In this document: in pieces, positions 16,407-24,567 of the stretch
Numbering within the stretch: the first letter of the stretch is position 1
Layout of the letters: each line of letters opens with the position of its first letter
Translations under genes and position numbers: made by a program
Origin: DATAAP01 sp041690495
GTDB lineage: Bacteria > Pseudomonadota > Alphaproteobacteria > CACIAM-22H2
Reading direction: 5' to 3'
Assembly: GCA_041690495.1 (NCBI GenBank)
Contig: JAWLHE010000018.1
Location: forward strand, 1-39,681
Length of the DNA stretch: 39,681 nucleotides
The notes under the pieces: model-generated
The model's database searches: none
Seen by the model: the letters and a program-made list of their open reading frames with translations, nothing else
Told to the model about the DNA's origin: nothing

Positions 16407-17974
16407 CGCTCCTCCGCCGCCGCGCCCGACCATGGCGACATCACGTCCGTCATGCCGATGCGCTCGTTGCTCCCGGGTTCGATCATGATCGCACACGGGC
16501 AGGCGTAGTTGGCCGGCAGCACGACATGCTCGGCAAGCTTCGCCTGGAACCGGTTTGCGAGCGCATCCTGCACGCCGTGGGCTAGGCGTGGGTCGGCGTG
16601 GATTTCCGCCTCGCCGCTGGCGTCGATACGCGGCTGATGAAATGCGGCGTCGAGCGGCATACGGAAATCGATCAGGAACGAGAGGAGCTGCGTCACTGCT
16701 GAAACGATCTTGCGTCCGCCGGACGCGCCGAGCGCAATCCACGGCGCGCCGTCCCTTGCCGCCACCACGGGGCACATGTTCGACAGCGGGCGCTTGCCCG
16801 GCGCCATGGAGTTCGGCCGGCCGGGGCGCGGGTCGAACCACATCACGCCGTTGTTCATCAGGATGCCGGTCGCAGGCAGCAGGACTTTACTGCCGAAGAC
16901 GGAGAGCAGGGTCTGGGTCAGCGACACGAAATTGCCGGCGCCGTCGACGACGCTGAGATGCGTGGTGCAAGACGGCGCGACTGTGTCGTCCACCTCGCCC
17001 ATATGCTCTAATCGGTGCCGATAAGCTTCGCCGAGCGCTTCGGCATAGGCGCAGTAGGCGTCCGGGCCCGGCGCTTCGCCCGCCGGCCGGAGCTTCTCGA
17101 CGCCTGCCAGCGCACGGGCGAGGGTCGGGCCGGCCGTGAGCCCGCCGGCCACGAGCAGATCGACGTCGCGATACCGGAACGCGAGCGGATCGACCACGCG
17201 GGCCGCATAGCGGGCGAGATCATCCTCGCGCAGCACTGCGCCGAGCGCCGTGGCGTCGCCGGCAATCTTGCGGGCGACGGCGCCCTCGTAGAATTCGCGC
17301 CGCCCGGCAATGGCGATCCGGCGCAGCGTCCCGGCCAGGGCAGGCATGGCAACGTGCACACGTTCCGCGCCGGGCAGCACCGCCGGCGGGAAGCCGTCGG
17401 CCAGATAAAAGGATGCCGTCGTCGGATAGCGCGCGAGATCGCGCGCCGATGTCGCGAGCCGCAGTGTCGTGAACCAGTCCACCGGCAGGCCGCGCTCGGC
17501 CTCGGCAATGGCCGGCTCGAGCAGCCGTGCCCATGGGAGCGTGCCGAAGCGCTCGTGCGCCAGGCCCAGCCCGTCGACCTGTCCGGGCACGGCGAAGGAC
17601 AGCGGGCCGTGAACGTTGCGGTCCTCGGCAACCTTCGGCCAGCCGAACAGGTCGCCGCCGCTGCCGGTCCCGGTCAGCGGAAAATCGGCCGGATCGAGCC
17701 GGCACGGCGCGACCGGGCCGAACTCGACGACATGCGCGCTGCGTGTCCTCGCCTGCCACACGACCATGTAGCCGATACCGCCGAGGCCGCTGTTCCACGG
17801 CTCCAGCGCCGCGAGCGCAAATCCGGCGGCGACCGCGGCGTCGATCGCATTGCCGCCCTCGGCGAGAATGCCGGCGCCGATCCGGGCCGCGGCGATGCTC
17901 TGCGAAACGACGATTCCCCGCGACGAGCGGGCCGACGGTTTCCGGACGACCCAGTTCTGGGACAGGCTGTTCAT
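16403..17974 (-). CDS. Gamma-glutamyltransferase family protein (cytoplasmic form)
   Basis: This 523-residue Ntn-hydrolase is of the gamma-glutamyltranspeptidase family. These proteins cleave themselves before a threonine that becomes the nucleophile, then hydrolyse or transfer gamma-glutamyl groups, for example from glutathione. The nucleophile is T337 in SCTTHLSVVDGAGN, matching E. coli T391 (TTHYSVVD). The GNAIDAAVAAGFALAALEPWNSGLGG block near residue 40 and ALGASGGRKIVSAV near 430 are also family signatures. There is no signal peptide, unlike the periplasmic E. coli enzyme, so it should act on peptides already imported. It is first in the operon and overlaps the next ATPase gene by ATGA. 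Some homologues are cephalosporin acylases or specific peptide hydrolases, so the exact substrate is uncertain. Confidence 0.9.
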   Translation of the reverse strand: MNSLSQNWVVRKPSARSSRGIVVSQSIAAARIGAGILAEGGNAIDAAVAAGFALAALEPWNSGLGGIGYMVVWQARTRSAHVVEFGPVAPCRLDPADFPLTGTGSGGDLFGWPKVAEDRNVHGPLSFAVPGQVDGLGLAHERFGTLPWARLLEPAIAEAERGLPVDWFTTLRLATSARDLARYPTTASFYLADGFPPAVLPGAERVHVAMPALAGTLRRIAIAGRREFYEGAVARKIAGDATALGAVLREDDLARYAARVVDPLAFRYRDVDLLVAGGLTAGPTLARALAGVEKLRPAGEAPGPDAYCAYAEALGEAYRHRLEHMGEVDDTVAPSCTTHLSVVDGAGNFVSLTQTLLSVFGSKVLLPATGILMNNGVMWFDPRPGRPNSMAPGKRPLSNMCPVVAARDGAPWIALGASGGRKIVSAVTQLLSFLIDFRMPLDAAFHQPRIDASGEAEIHADPRLAHGVQDALANRFQAKLAEHVVLPANYACPCAIMIEPGSNERIGMTDVMSPWSGAAAEER

Positions 17975-18101
17975 ACGTTCCCGTGACGCTTCTTACCCTG
18001 CCATTGCCGGCGAGATGCATTCTCGTCCCGGCTTCTGCGAACCATACGCAACTCTTATTGATCGTGCCTCAGTTATCTTCATCGTCGCGGAGCCTTCCGT
18101 C

Positions 18102-18496
18102 ATGAAGATTGTCGATGTCAGGGCCTACACCCTCAAGACACCGCTCGGGAGCCCGTTCGCCTTGTCCCAGGGCCGGGCCGATCGGCACAGGGCGACTCTC
18201 GTTGAGATTGAAACGGATTCCGGGATCACGGGCTTGGCGAGGCGCTCTGCAACGGACTGCAACCGCCGGAGACCGGCGCCGCGGATCGTTGCGTCGGCGC
18301 TAAGGCCGCTCCTCGTTCCCGGCCTGCTGGCAGATCGTCACGATCTGCCGCGCCAATGCCATTCAGGCGAACCCGCATGTCTCGGTCTCGTCCGTTTCGC
18401 AGGTGCCTTCGCTGCACCTCTTCGCGGCTCGGCATCGAGGTCGATCGCGAGGCAGTACAAGGCTTCGCTCATGCATTCCAGCGGCTCATGAGGTAG
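18102..18496 (+). pseudogene. Enolase-superfamily (mandelate racemase/muconate lactonizing-like) remnant
   Basis: The ATG at 18102 opens MKIVDVRAYTLKTPLGSPFA and LVEIETDSGITG, a clear N-terminal capping domain of mandelate racemase/MLE-type enzymes. A one-base loss near 18237 moves the continuation to the next frame, where GEALCNGLQPPE follows as expected. A short IVASALRPLLV piece is again in the first frame. The second frame ends LGIEVDREAVQGFAHAFQRL just before a stop at 18494-18496; GLGIEVD is the usual C-terminal signature of the same superfamily. The whole TIM barrel with its catalytic lysine and metal ligands is missing: about 130 codons remain of about 370-390. This is an old internal deletion plus frameshifts. 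It is divergent from the gamma-glutamyltransferase operon, 127 bases away. Confidence 0.75.
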
Positions 18497-18546
18497 CGGC
18501 AGGGCCGAAGGCTTCCGGAGCCGCCCGATTTTTCCGGCCGCTCTGC

Positions 18547-19176
18547 TCACCAGCCGCGCGCAACGGCCAGGACAGTCGTGACGATCAGGATTGCGGCGAA
18601 CAGAACGTTGACAATTCGCGAGATTGTCGGGTGGCGGAGAACGCGGGCAAGCGAGGCGCCGGCGAGCAGCCAGCAAACGTGAATGACGACGATCATGACC
18701 GTCAGCACCGCGGATTTCAGCGCCGCCTCGATCATCGGCGATTCGATGGCCAGGGTCGTGCCCGCGAACACAGCGGCAATCGCCATATAGGCCTTCGGAT
18801 TCGCTATGGCCAGGAAGAACCCGCCTGCGAACGAAGGCGCGCAGGCATGGTCATCCTGACCGGCCAGCGGTGGCGCCGTCGCGATCCTGAACGCCAGGTA
18901 GGCGATGTAGATGGCAGACAGGGCGAGAAGGCCGGGTGCGAGCCAGGGCAACGAGAGGAGTATCGAGACGACGCCGACGGCTACGGCGGACAGGACCGCG
19001 GTCGTGCCGAGAATCGCGCCGGAGAGATATGCAAGCGACTGGCGGAGTCCGAATGCCGCGCCGACGGCCGTCACGCTCATCGTCGAAGGGCCGGGACTGC
19101 CCATGACGATAAGGGACGCCAGGATCAGCGCGACGAGAGAACGCCATGTCTCCGGAAACGAAAATATCTGCTCCAT
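18547..19176 (-). CDS. LysE-family amino acid/metabolite exporter
   Basis: This 209-residue inner-membrane protein of the LysE/RhtB superfamily has six hydrophobic segments. The family signature is near the N-terminus (SLIVMGSPGPSTMSVTAVGA, with the conserved PGP), followed by the GLRQSLAYLSGAILG loop and FFLAIANPKAYMAIAAVFAG, the second conserved block with NPK. Members export amino acids or homoserine lactone-like compounds. The ATG at 19176 opens the first transmembrane segment; longer in-frame starts add residues without homology. On the other side of the start lies the remnant of an AraC-type regulator in the divergent direction, the usual arrangement for such exporters, so it may have lost its regulator. 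Substrate unknown. Confidence 0.88.
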   Translation of the reverse strand: MEQIFSFPETWRSLVALILASLIVMGSPGPSTMSVTAVGAAFGLRQSLAYLSGAILGTTAVLSAVAVGVVSILLSLPWLAPGLLALSAIYIAYLAFRIATAPPLAGQDDHACAPSFAGGFFLAIANPKAYMAIAAVFAGTTLAIESPMIEAALKSAVLTVMIVVIHVCWLLAGASLARVLRHPTISRIVNVLFAAILIVTTVLAVARGW

Positions 19177-19333
19177 GAGCGGACTTCCTGTAAAAGCTTT
19201 CGACAATGGGACGGAAGCTATCCCGGGACGGCGCGTATCCTCTTGAAGGCTTGTGCGACAGCGCGGGGGAAGGGCTTCGCCGGTCGCAAAGCCGCATCGG
19301 GCTCGGTCGGCAAGGCAGGGGGATGGAGCGCGT

Positions 19334-19531
19334 CGGGCCGCCTTTCGAGCAAGCCCCAGCCGGTTTCGTACCATGAGGCAGTTCGATCATGAGCGTCGGC
19401 TGATCGGGGACGGCACGCCCCTGGCCGAGGCGGCGTCGGAATCCGGCTTTTCCGACCAGCGTTACATGTCGCGCATGTTCAAGCGCAACTATGGCCTTAC
19501 GCCGGGCAAATGGGCTGCCGCGCTCAATTAG
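19334..19531 (+). pseudogene. AraC-family regulator remnant (C-terminal HTH only)
   Basis: The frame ending at 19531 encodes RAAFRASPSRFRTMRQFDHE, then RRLIGDGTPLAEAASESGFS and DQRYMSRMFKRNYGLTPGKW. This is the linker and second helix-turn-helix of AraC/XylS regulators, with the signature ...SGFSDQ...MFKRNYGLTPG. The effector-binding domain and first HTH are not recognisable upstream: only about 150 bases separate this piece from the LysE start, far too little for a roughly 270-residue protein. The longer in-frame opening from 19253 has no family resemblance before about residue 28. It is probably a 5'-truncated former regulator of the divergent LysE gene. Confidence 0.72.
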
Positions 19532-19666
19532 ATAGTAGATAGAACGCTGCCGACGAGCGATGCTCCGTTGCCGATCGGGAACGGGGAGTCCGGCCTGATC
19601 GTCCTTCCGCCGGGCAAGACCGCAAGCGCCAGCGTTCGCCTTTTGCCACGCCTGGTGAGCCGCAGC

Positions 19667-20175
19667 TCAGCGGCCCTGTGAATTTTCTTGTCCCGGTGTC
19701 GATGCCAGCAGATCCGCAAGCCGGTCGTAGCTTTGCGCCAAGCCCTGCTCCAGGGGGATTCGAGAACGATGTCGCGGGCCTCGCGCGACTGGTAGAGGAT
19801 CGTGCATGTGAACGCAGTGCGGCCGCCCTGTTCGGTAAGGACGGTGGTAAGCAGCGCCTCGCCCGGGTACCAGGCCTGGTCGAACGTCTCCGTATGGACG
19901 ATGCGCTCGGGCGGCACGACCTCGCGATTGACGCCGCGTACGCCCATCTCCGTGCCATCGCGGCCGCGCCAGACGAAGCGATAGGCGCCACCGACCCTCA
20001 GGTCGACCTCGCAGACCGGCATCGTCCAGCCGTCCGGTCCGAGAAGCCACCGTTTGAGCAACTCGGGCTTGGTGAAGGCATCGAACACCAGATGGCGCGG
20101 CGCCTCGAACACCCGCGTCATGACGATTTCGCGTTCGCCCTGTGCTGTGATCTTCAGCGTGCCGGGTTGCTTCAT
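19667..20175 (-). pseudogene. SRPBCC/AHSA1-domain gene with a homopolymer frameshift
   Basis: The first 140 or so residues are a good activator-of-Hsp90-homologue-1-like domain: TRVFEAPRHLVFDAFTKPEL, LLKRWLLGPDGWTMPVCEVD, LRVGGAYRFVW, and LYQSREARDIVLESP. At a run of five C on the minus strand (G run 19753-19757) the frame breaks. One extra base there would join ESP to LEQGLAQSYDRLADLLASTP and a stop at 19667, giving 169 residues and exactly the C-terminal helix expected for the family. Without it the frame runs on to 19528 with unrelated residues (215 in total). The start overlaps the ArsR stop (ATGA), a very common ArsR/SRPBCC pair. It is either a genuine phase-variable or null allele, or a sequencing error in the homopolymer. 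Confidence 0.8.
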
Positions 20176-20540
20176 CGGTCCTTTCCTTTTGTGTTTTGGG
20201 CGCCTGTCTTCCTCTTGGCTGTCGTCAACTCGTCGAGCAGGGCATCGAGGCGCTCAAACCTGCCTTCCCAGAACCGGCGGTACTCCTCCAGCCATCCGGC
20301 CGCATCGGCGAGCGGCGCGGCTTCGAGCCGGCATGGCCGCCGCTGCGCGTCCCGCCCGCGCGAGATGAGCCCGGCCCGCTCCAGCACCCTGAGGTGCTTG
20401 GAGATCGCTGGTTGGCTCATCGCGAACGGTTCGGCAAGCTCGGTCACCGATGCTTCGCCGGACGCGAGGCGGGCAAGGATTGCCCGCCTCGTCGGATCGG
20501 CGAGGGCTGCGAACGTGGCATCGAGGCGATTGGACGACAT
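20172..20540 (-). CDS. ArsR/SmtB-family transcriptional regulator
   Basis: This 122-residue winged-helix repressor begins LDATFAALADPTRRAILARL, the classic ArsR first helices. The DNA-recognition helix region is VTELAEPFAMSQPAISKHLR (about 32-51), and the wing is GLISRGRDAQRRPCRLEAAP. No ELCVCDL metal-binding motif is present, so it is probably not a metal sensor. The subgroup is the one found next to SRPBCC-domain genes, as here: its TGA overlaps the start of the downstream SRPBCC gene. A palindrome just upstream (20562-20577) probably serves as its own operator. The inducing signal is unknown. Confidence 0.92.
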   Translation of the reverse strand: MSSNRLDATFAALADPTRRAILARLASGEASVTELAEPFAMSQPAISKHLRVLERAGLISRGRDAQRRPCRLEAAPLADAAGWLEEYRRFWEGRFERLDALLDELTTAKRKTGAQNTKGKDR

Positions 20541-20561
20541 CGTACAAAACCATTAAAGAAA

Positions 20562-20577
20562 ATAACCACATGGTTAT
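20562..20577. promoter_or_regulatory. Palindrome ataacc-acat-ggttat, candidate ArsR operator
   Basis: Six-base perfect arms flank a 4-base centre, starting 22 bases upstream of the ArsR start codon. The stretch is AT-rich, in contrast to its surroundings, as a promoter would be. Position and symmetry suit autorepression by a dimeric winged-helix protein. Confidence 0.6.
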
Positions 20578-20781
20578 ATTCGATATTGTACGGGGCCATC
20601 AAGACGCGATCAGAGACCCGCCAATCCAGTAGGCGGCGGTTCGTGCTCGATAATCGTGGACGAAAATCGCGTTCGCCCCGCCCTGCCATCGCTCAGGCGG
20701 GACGTCGATCAACGAGATGCGATTGATCCCCGCAGGTTTCGCGCGTGCGAGGGAGATTTGAGGCCGGGGCGGACACGCCTC

Positions 20782-21522
20782 TCAGGTGGTTGGCCGCGGC
20801 TCGCCCGTGATGGCCGGGGCTCGACGCAGCTCCTGGGACAGGGCGCGATAAGCAATGCCGCCGAGCGCACCGCCGACCAGGGGCGCGAGCCAGAACAGCC
20901 AAAGCTGCTGAAGGGCCCAGCCGCCGACCACAAGCGCAGGGCCGGTGCTGCGAGCCGGATTGACCGAAGTGTTGGTGATCGGAATGCTGATGAGATGGAT
21001 GAGCGCCAGCGCCAGGCCGATGGCGAGAGGAGCGAAGCCCGCCGGCGCCTGCCGGTGCGTCGCCCCCATGATGATGATCAGGAACATGAAGGTCAGCAAG
21101 ATCTCGGCCATGAGGCCCGATACGAGCGAGTAACCGCCCGGGGAATGCGCGCCATAACCGTTTGCGCCAAGCCCGTTGACCGCCAGGTCAAATGCGGCAG
21201 AGCCTTGTGCGATACCATAAATAAAGAACGCGGCCACAATGCCGGCGGCAACCTGGACAAGGATGTAGGGTGCCACGTCATGCCGTGGGAAGCGGCCGCC
21301 CGCCCAGAGGCCAATCGTCACCGCGGGATTGAAGTGGCTACCGGAGATGTGTCCGGTGCTGTAGGCCATGGTGACCACTGTCAGGCCGAACGCCAGCGAG
21401 ACGCCAAGAAGCCCGATTCCGAGCTCTGGAAAAGCGGCGGCATAGACGGCGCTGCCCACGCCCCCGAACACCAGCCAGAATGTTCCGATGAATTCGGAAG
21501 AGAGTCGGCTCAACATGGACAT
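20782..21522 (-). CDS. aqpZ: Aquaporin Z
   Basis: This 246-residue water channel has six membrane helices and two NPA half-helices. The first NPA is at 65-67 (GHISGSHFNPAVTIG) and the second at 188-190 (NTSVNPARSTGP). The aromatic/arginine selectivity filter of E. coli AqpZ (F43, H174, T183, R189) is fully conserved here with an offset of two: F45, H176, T185, R191. This predicts a water-selective pore rather than a glycerol facilitator. The ATG at 21522 is chosen because GGAGAATGCC directly precedes it. It stands alone: 241 bases separate it from the ArsR start downstream and 219 bases from the glycosyltransferase upstream on the same strand. Confidence 0.95.
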   Translation of the reverse strand: MSMLSRLSSEFIGTFWLVFGGVGSAVYAAAFPELGIGLLGVSLAFGLTVVTMAYSTGHISGSHFNPAVTIGLWAGGRFPRHDVAPYILVQVAAGIVAAFFIYGIAQGSAAFDLAVNGLGANGYGAHSPGGYSLVSGLMAEILLTFMFLIIIMGATHRQAPAGFAPLAIGLALALIHLISIPITNTSVNPARSTGPALVVGGWALQQLWLFWLAPLVGGALGGIAYRALSQELRRAPAITGEPRPTT

Positions 21523-21741
21523 GGCATTCTCCAGGCGTTTGACAGCGCGGCCAACCGGCTCCGGCGCCAAGCCGCCTTGCAGCGGTGCGTCATGCCTAAG
21601 AACTCCGCTCTTCATCTCATGTTCCGGCGGACTGGCGTGGCGACCGGCCGAGCGTGCTACCTGAACTCCGTGCTGAGGGCAGGGGTTAAGCGAACTGCAG
21701 GGCTTCCTGAACGGCGAAACAGGTCTTGGCCTACGTCCAGC

Positions 21742-22743
21742 TCAACTGGTTGGCTGTTTCGCGCGCACACCCGGACCGGGACCGGGCCTCTGGCGCCACA
21801 TGGCGGCAATGAACTTGCGGCCAAACGGCAGGCGCCGCCAGTCGCGGTGCCTGACCAGTGACCGCAGATGCCAGCGCAGGGCAGGGCCGAGCTGCCCGGC
21901 GAGGAGCTCGCTGTCCGCGGCGTGATGGCAGGCAGCGGCCAGCTTGCTTTCAAATGCCGCGCGGATGTCCGCCGGCAGGTCAAGCTCGAGGATGCGCATC
22001 AGGGAAGCAGGCAGGGAGAGTGCGCGCTCACGTGAAGCCCAGAGCGAGGCGGGCGGGGCTGCCTGGTGGACGTATACAGCCCGGTTGATGAAGTGCAGGT
22101 GGCAGCGCGCGGTGATCTGGACGGCCATATAGGTCCATTCGAGATGGCGCGGCAGGGCGTCGAACAGGCACGCCGGCACGCGGTCCGTGCGGAACAGCGC
22201 CGCGCCCGGCGCGAGCCAGTTGTCCTCGATCAACGCCTGAAGCGGATTTGCGCTGACCGCGGCGACGTCGTGGATGGCGAGCCGCTCTTTCGGGTCGCAC
22301 ACGATGCCGTTGGCGACGACCACGTCTGCCCGGGGCTCGGTCTGCATTGCCTCGAGCTGGCGGACGAGTGCGTTCGGCAGCAGGAGGCCGTTATCGTCGA
22401 GCGCCGCAAAGTATGGCGTATCGACCAGGCTGCGACCGAGGCGCAGCGCGGCCGGAAGGATGCCTGTCTCGATCGTCGCGAGCCGCAGATCGGTCCGGCG
22501 GCCCAATGCCGCGACAAGCCCAGGATCGCGCTCGGCGCCGGTGACGACGACGATTGGAATTGCGAACGCTCCTGCCTGGCTGACGATGCTGTCGATTGCG
22601 CGGAACAGAAACGGACCACGTTCGCGTCGCGCCGACGTGGGCACGATCACGGAAATGCCTGGGCCGTTCGGTGAAGCAGTCCCGGTCACGTCCATCGGAT
22701 CCTGTCGCGGCGGACGCGTGAATCGACTGTCGACATGCGACAT
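21742..22743 (-). CDS. Glycosyltransferase family 2-like protein
   Basis: This 333-residue protein has a GT-A-like N-terminal domain beginning GISVIVPTSARRERG, then a nucleotide-binding beta/alpha core (FRAIDSIVSQ..., IPIVVVTGAERDP). It contains TPYFAALDDNGLLLP, where DDN takes the place of the usual DxD metal-binding motif. The C-terminal part (about 200-320) has WLAPGAALFRTDRVPACLF and LEWTYMAVQITA and is less typical. The ATG at 22743 is preferred because AGGGGGGCGA lies directly upstream; more distal in-frame ATGs lack such a site. No TM segment or signal peptide is seen, so a cytoplasmic enzyme is likely. It is divergent from the second ABC operon, and the acceptor and donor are unknown. 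Confidence 0.75.
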   Translation of the reverse strand: MSHVDSRFTRPPRQDPMDVTGTASPNGPGISVIVPTSARRERGPFLFRAIDSIVSQAGAFAIPIVVVTGAERDPGLVAALGRRTDLRLATIETGILPAALRLGRSLVDTPYFAALDDNGLLLPNALVRQLEAMQTEPRADVVVANGIVCDPKERLAIHDVAAVSANPLQALIEDNWLAPGAALFRTDRVPACLFDALPRHLEWTYMAVQITARCHLHFINRAVYVHQAAPPASLWASRERALSLPASLMRILELDLPADIRAAFESKLAAACHHAADSELLAGQLGPALRWHLRSLVRHRDWRRLPFGRKFIAAMWRQRPGPGPGVRAKQPTS

Positions 22744-22899
22744 TCGCCCCCCTGCGAATGCACGATGTTTCGAGATCGGAAAATTGCCACGCATGGTGGC
22801 CCGGTCGAGGGTACGGAAGCGCGCCCGGCGCGTCAACGCGCGGCGTCACGCTGCTGTTGCCAGTCTGCCGATCCTGCTCTACGGTTTGGGACAAATTGT

Positions 22900-22917
22900 T
22901 CCGGTCCTAAGACCGGA
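22900..22917. promoter_or_regulatory. Inverted repeat tccggtc-ctaa-gaccgga, candidate operator of the second ABC operon
   Basis: Seven-base perfect arms flank a 4-base centre, 32 bases upstream of the binding-protein start. A small AT-rich symmetry, acaa-a-ttgt, lies just before it. It is in the right place for an operator or a 5'-leader hairpin. No regulator gene is adjacent. Confidence 0.4.
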
Positions 22918-22949
22918 CGCGTCACCGAACAGGAACAGGGGAGCCACTC

Positions 22950-24557
22950 ATGTTGAAGCGGATCGTCGCTGCGTTCGCACGGCTGTCATTTGCCGCTGCC
23001 GCGGCTGCCTTGATATTCATCGCCCAGCCGGTATTCGCCCAAAAATCGGGCGGCACGCTGATAATGATGGTGCAGCCCGAGCCGCCGACGCTCGCCTCCT
23101 ACGTTTCCACCTCGGGTCCGGTCGCGCAGGTCTCGGCGAAGGTCTATGACGGCCTGCTCGAGTACGACCTCGAGCTCAACCCGCATCCCAGCCTTGCCGA
23201 GTCATGGCAGGTGGCACCGGACGGGCTCAGCATCACGTTCAAGCTGCGCCAGGGAGTCAAGTTCCACGACGGCAAGCCCTTCACCAGCGCCGACGTGAAG
23301 TTTTCGATCCTGGAGGTGCTGAAGAAGGTTCACCCGCGCGGACCCAACACCTTCAAGGCGCTCACCGGCATCGAGACCCCCGACCCGCACACCGCTGTTT
23401 TCAAGCTGAGCGAGCCGGCGCCTTACATGATGCGGGCGCTGTCGGGCTACGAGTCGCCGATGCTGCCCAAGCACCTCTTCGAGGGCACCGACATCCGCAA
23501 CAACCCGAAAGCCAATGCCCCCGTCGGCACCGGTCCGTTCCGGTTCGTCGAGTGGCAGAAGGGCCAGTACATCCGCCTGGACAAGAACAAGGACTACTGG
23601 AAGAAGGGCCAGCCCTATCTCGACCGCATCGTCGCGCGCTTCGTGCCGGACGCCTCCACCCGCACCGCCGCCATGGAGAAGGGCGAGGTGCATTTCGCCG
23701 CGTTCGACGCCATCCCGTTCGTCGACGTGAAGCGCCTGCAGCAACTGCCGCATATCGGCACGACGCTGCAGGGCTACGAGTTCATCAACTCCATGACGAT
23801 CATGGAGATCAACACCAAGCACGAACCGCTGAACAGGAAGGAGGTGCGCCAGGCGATCGCCTACGCGATTGACCGCAAGTTCATCATAGACAACATCTGG
23901 TACGGTTTCGGCCGGCCGGCGACCGGCCCGCTGAACGCCAACTATGAGAAGGCCGGGCTTTACAGCGCCGATGTACGGCGCTTCGACACGCCCGACCGAA
24001 TCGCGACGGCGAACAAACTGCTCGACGACGCGGGACTGAAGCGGGGCGCCGACGGCATGCGCTTCAAGATCACGCATGACATCCTGCCCTATGGCGAGCA
24101 GTGGCAGCGGCTGGGCGAGTACTTCAAGCAGGCGATGGCGGAGATCGGCATCGACGTCACCCTGCGTTACGAGGACGTGCCGACCTTCCTGCGCCGCGTG
24201 TTCACCAATTACGATTTCGACATCACGACGAACTTCTACTACGGGCTCGCCGATCCCGTGCTCGGCGTGCACCGCCAGTACGTGACGGACCAGATCCGCC
24301 AGGGCACCGTGTTCGTCAACAGCACGCGCTATTCCAATCCGCGCGTCGACGCGCTGCTCAAGCAGGCGACGATCGAGAACGACCCCGCCAAGCGCAAGTC
24401 GCTTTACGCGGAATTCCAGAAGATCGTCGTCGACGATTCGCCGATCGTCTGGGTTTTCGACATGCAGTTCGTGAACATCTACAACAAGAAGTTCCACGAC
24501 CTGATTGTCTCGCCGCTTGGCGTCTACGGCTCGTTCGACCGGGCGTGGATGGAGTGA
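22950..24557 (+). CDS. ABC transporter substrate-binding protein, peptide type (SBP family 5)
   Basis: This 535-residue periplasmic receptor has a signal peptide at residues 1-30 (MLKRIVAAFARLSFAAAAAA..., AxA-like end VFA before QKSGG). Family-5 features are PEPPTLASYVSTSGP near the mature N-terminus, LRQGVKFHDGKPFTSADVKF, NAPVGTGPFRFVEW, and NRKEVRQAIAYAIDRKFIID. The ATG has AGGGGAGCC upstream. It is first in an operon with DppB-, DppC- and fused DppDF-type genes and is not closely similar to the binding protein at 11560-13083. The ligand is probably a peptide or another family-5 substrate such as an oligosaccharide, opine or glycosylated compound; it cannot be fixed from sequence. Confidence 0.92.
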   Translation: MLKRIVAAFARLSFAAAAAALIFIAQPVFAQKSGGTLIMMVQPEPPTLASYVSTSGPVAQVSAKVYDGLLEYDLELNPHPSLAESWQVAPDGLSITFKLRQGVKFHDGKPFTSADVKFSILEVLKKVHPRGPNTFKALTGIETPDPHTAVFKLSEPAPYMMRALSGYESPMLPKHLFEGTDIRNNPKANAPVGTGPFRFVEWQKGQYIRLDKNKDYWKKGQPYLDRIVARFVPDASTRTAAMEKGEVHFAAFDAIPFVDVKRLQQLPHIGTTLQGYEFINSMTIMEINTKHEPLNRKEVRQAIAYAIDRKFIIDNIWYGFGRPATGPLNANYEKAGLYSADVRRFDTPDRIATANKLLDDAGLKRGADGMRFKITHDILPYGEQWQRLGEYFKQAMAEIGIDVTLRYEDVPTFLRRVFTNYDFDITTNFYYGLADPVLGVHRQYVTDQIRQGTVFVNSTRYSNPRVDALLKQATIENDPAKRKSLYAEFQKIVVDDSPIVWVFDMQFVNIYNKKFHDLIVSPLGVYGSFDRAWME

Positions 24558-24567
24558 TGACCGTGCG

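Noticed and set aside
20541..20781. Possible terminator or small gene between aquaporin and ArsR
   Set aside because: Short imperfect symmetries such as cccgcc...ggcgg are present but lack a T-run or a convincing stem. No small coding frame with a ribosome-binding site was seen.
21523..21741. Possible small gene between aquaporin and the glycosyltransferase
   Set aside because: No frame shows a ribosome-binding site or family resemblance. It is probably a promoter region for aqpZ.
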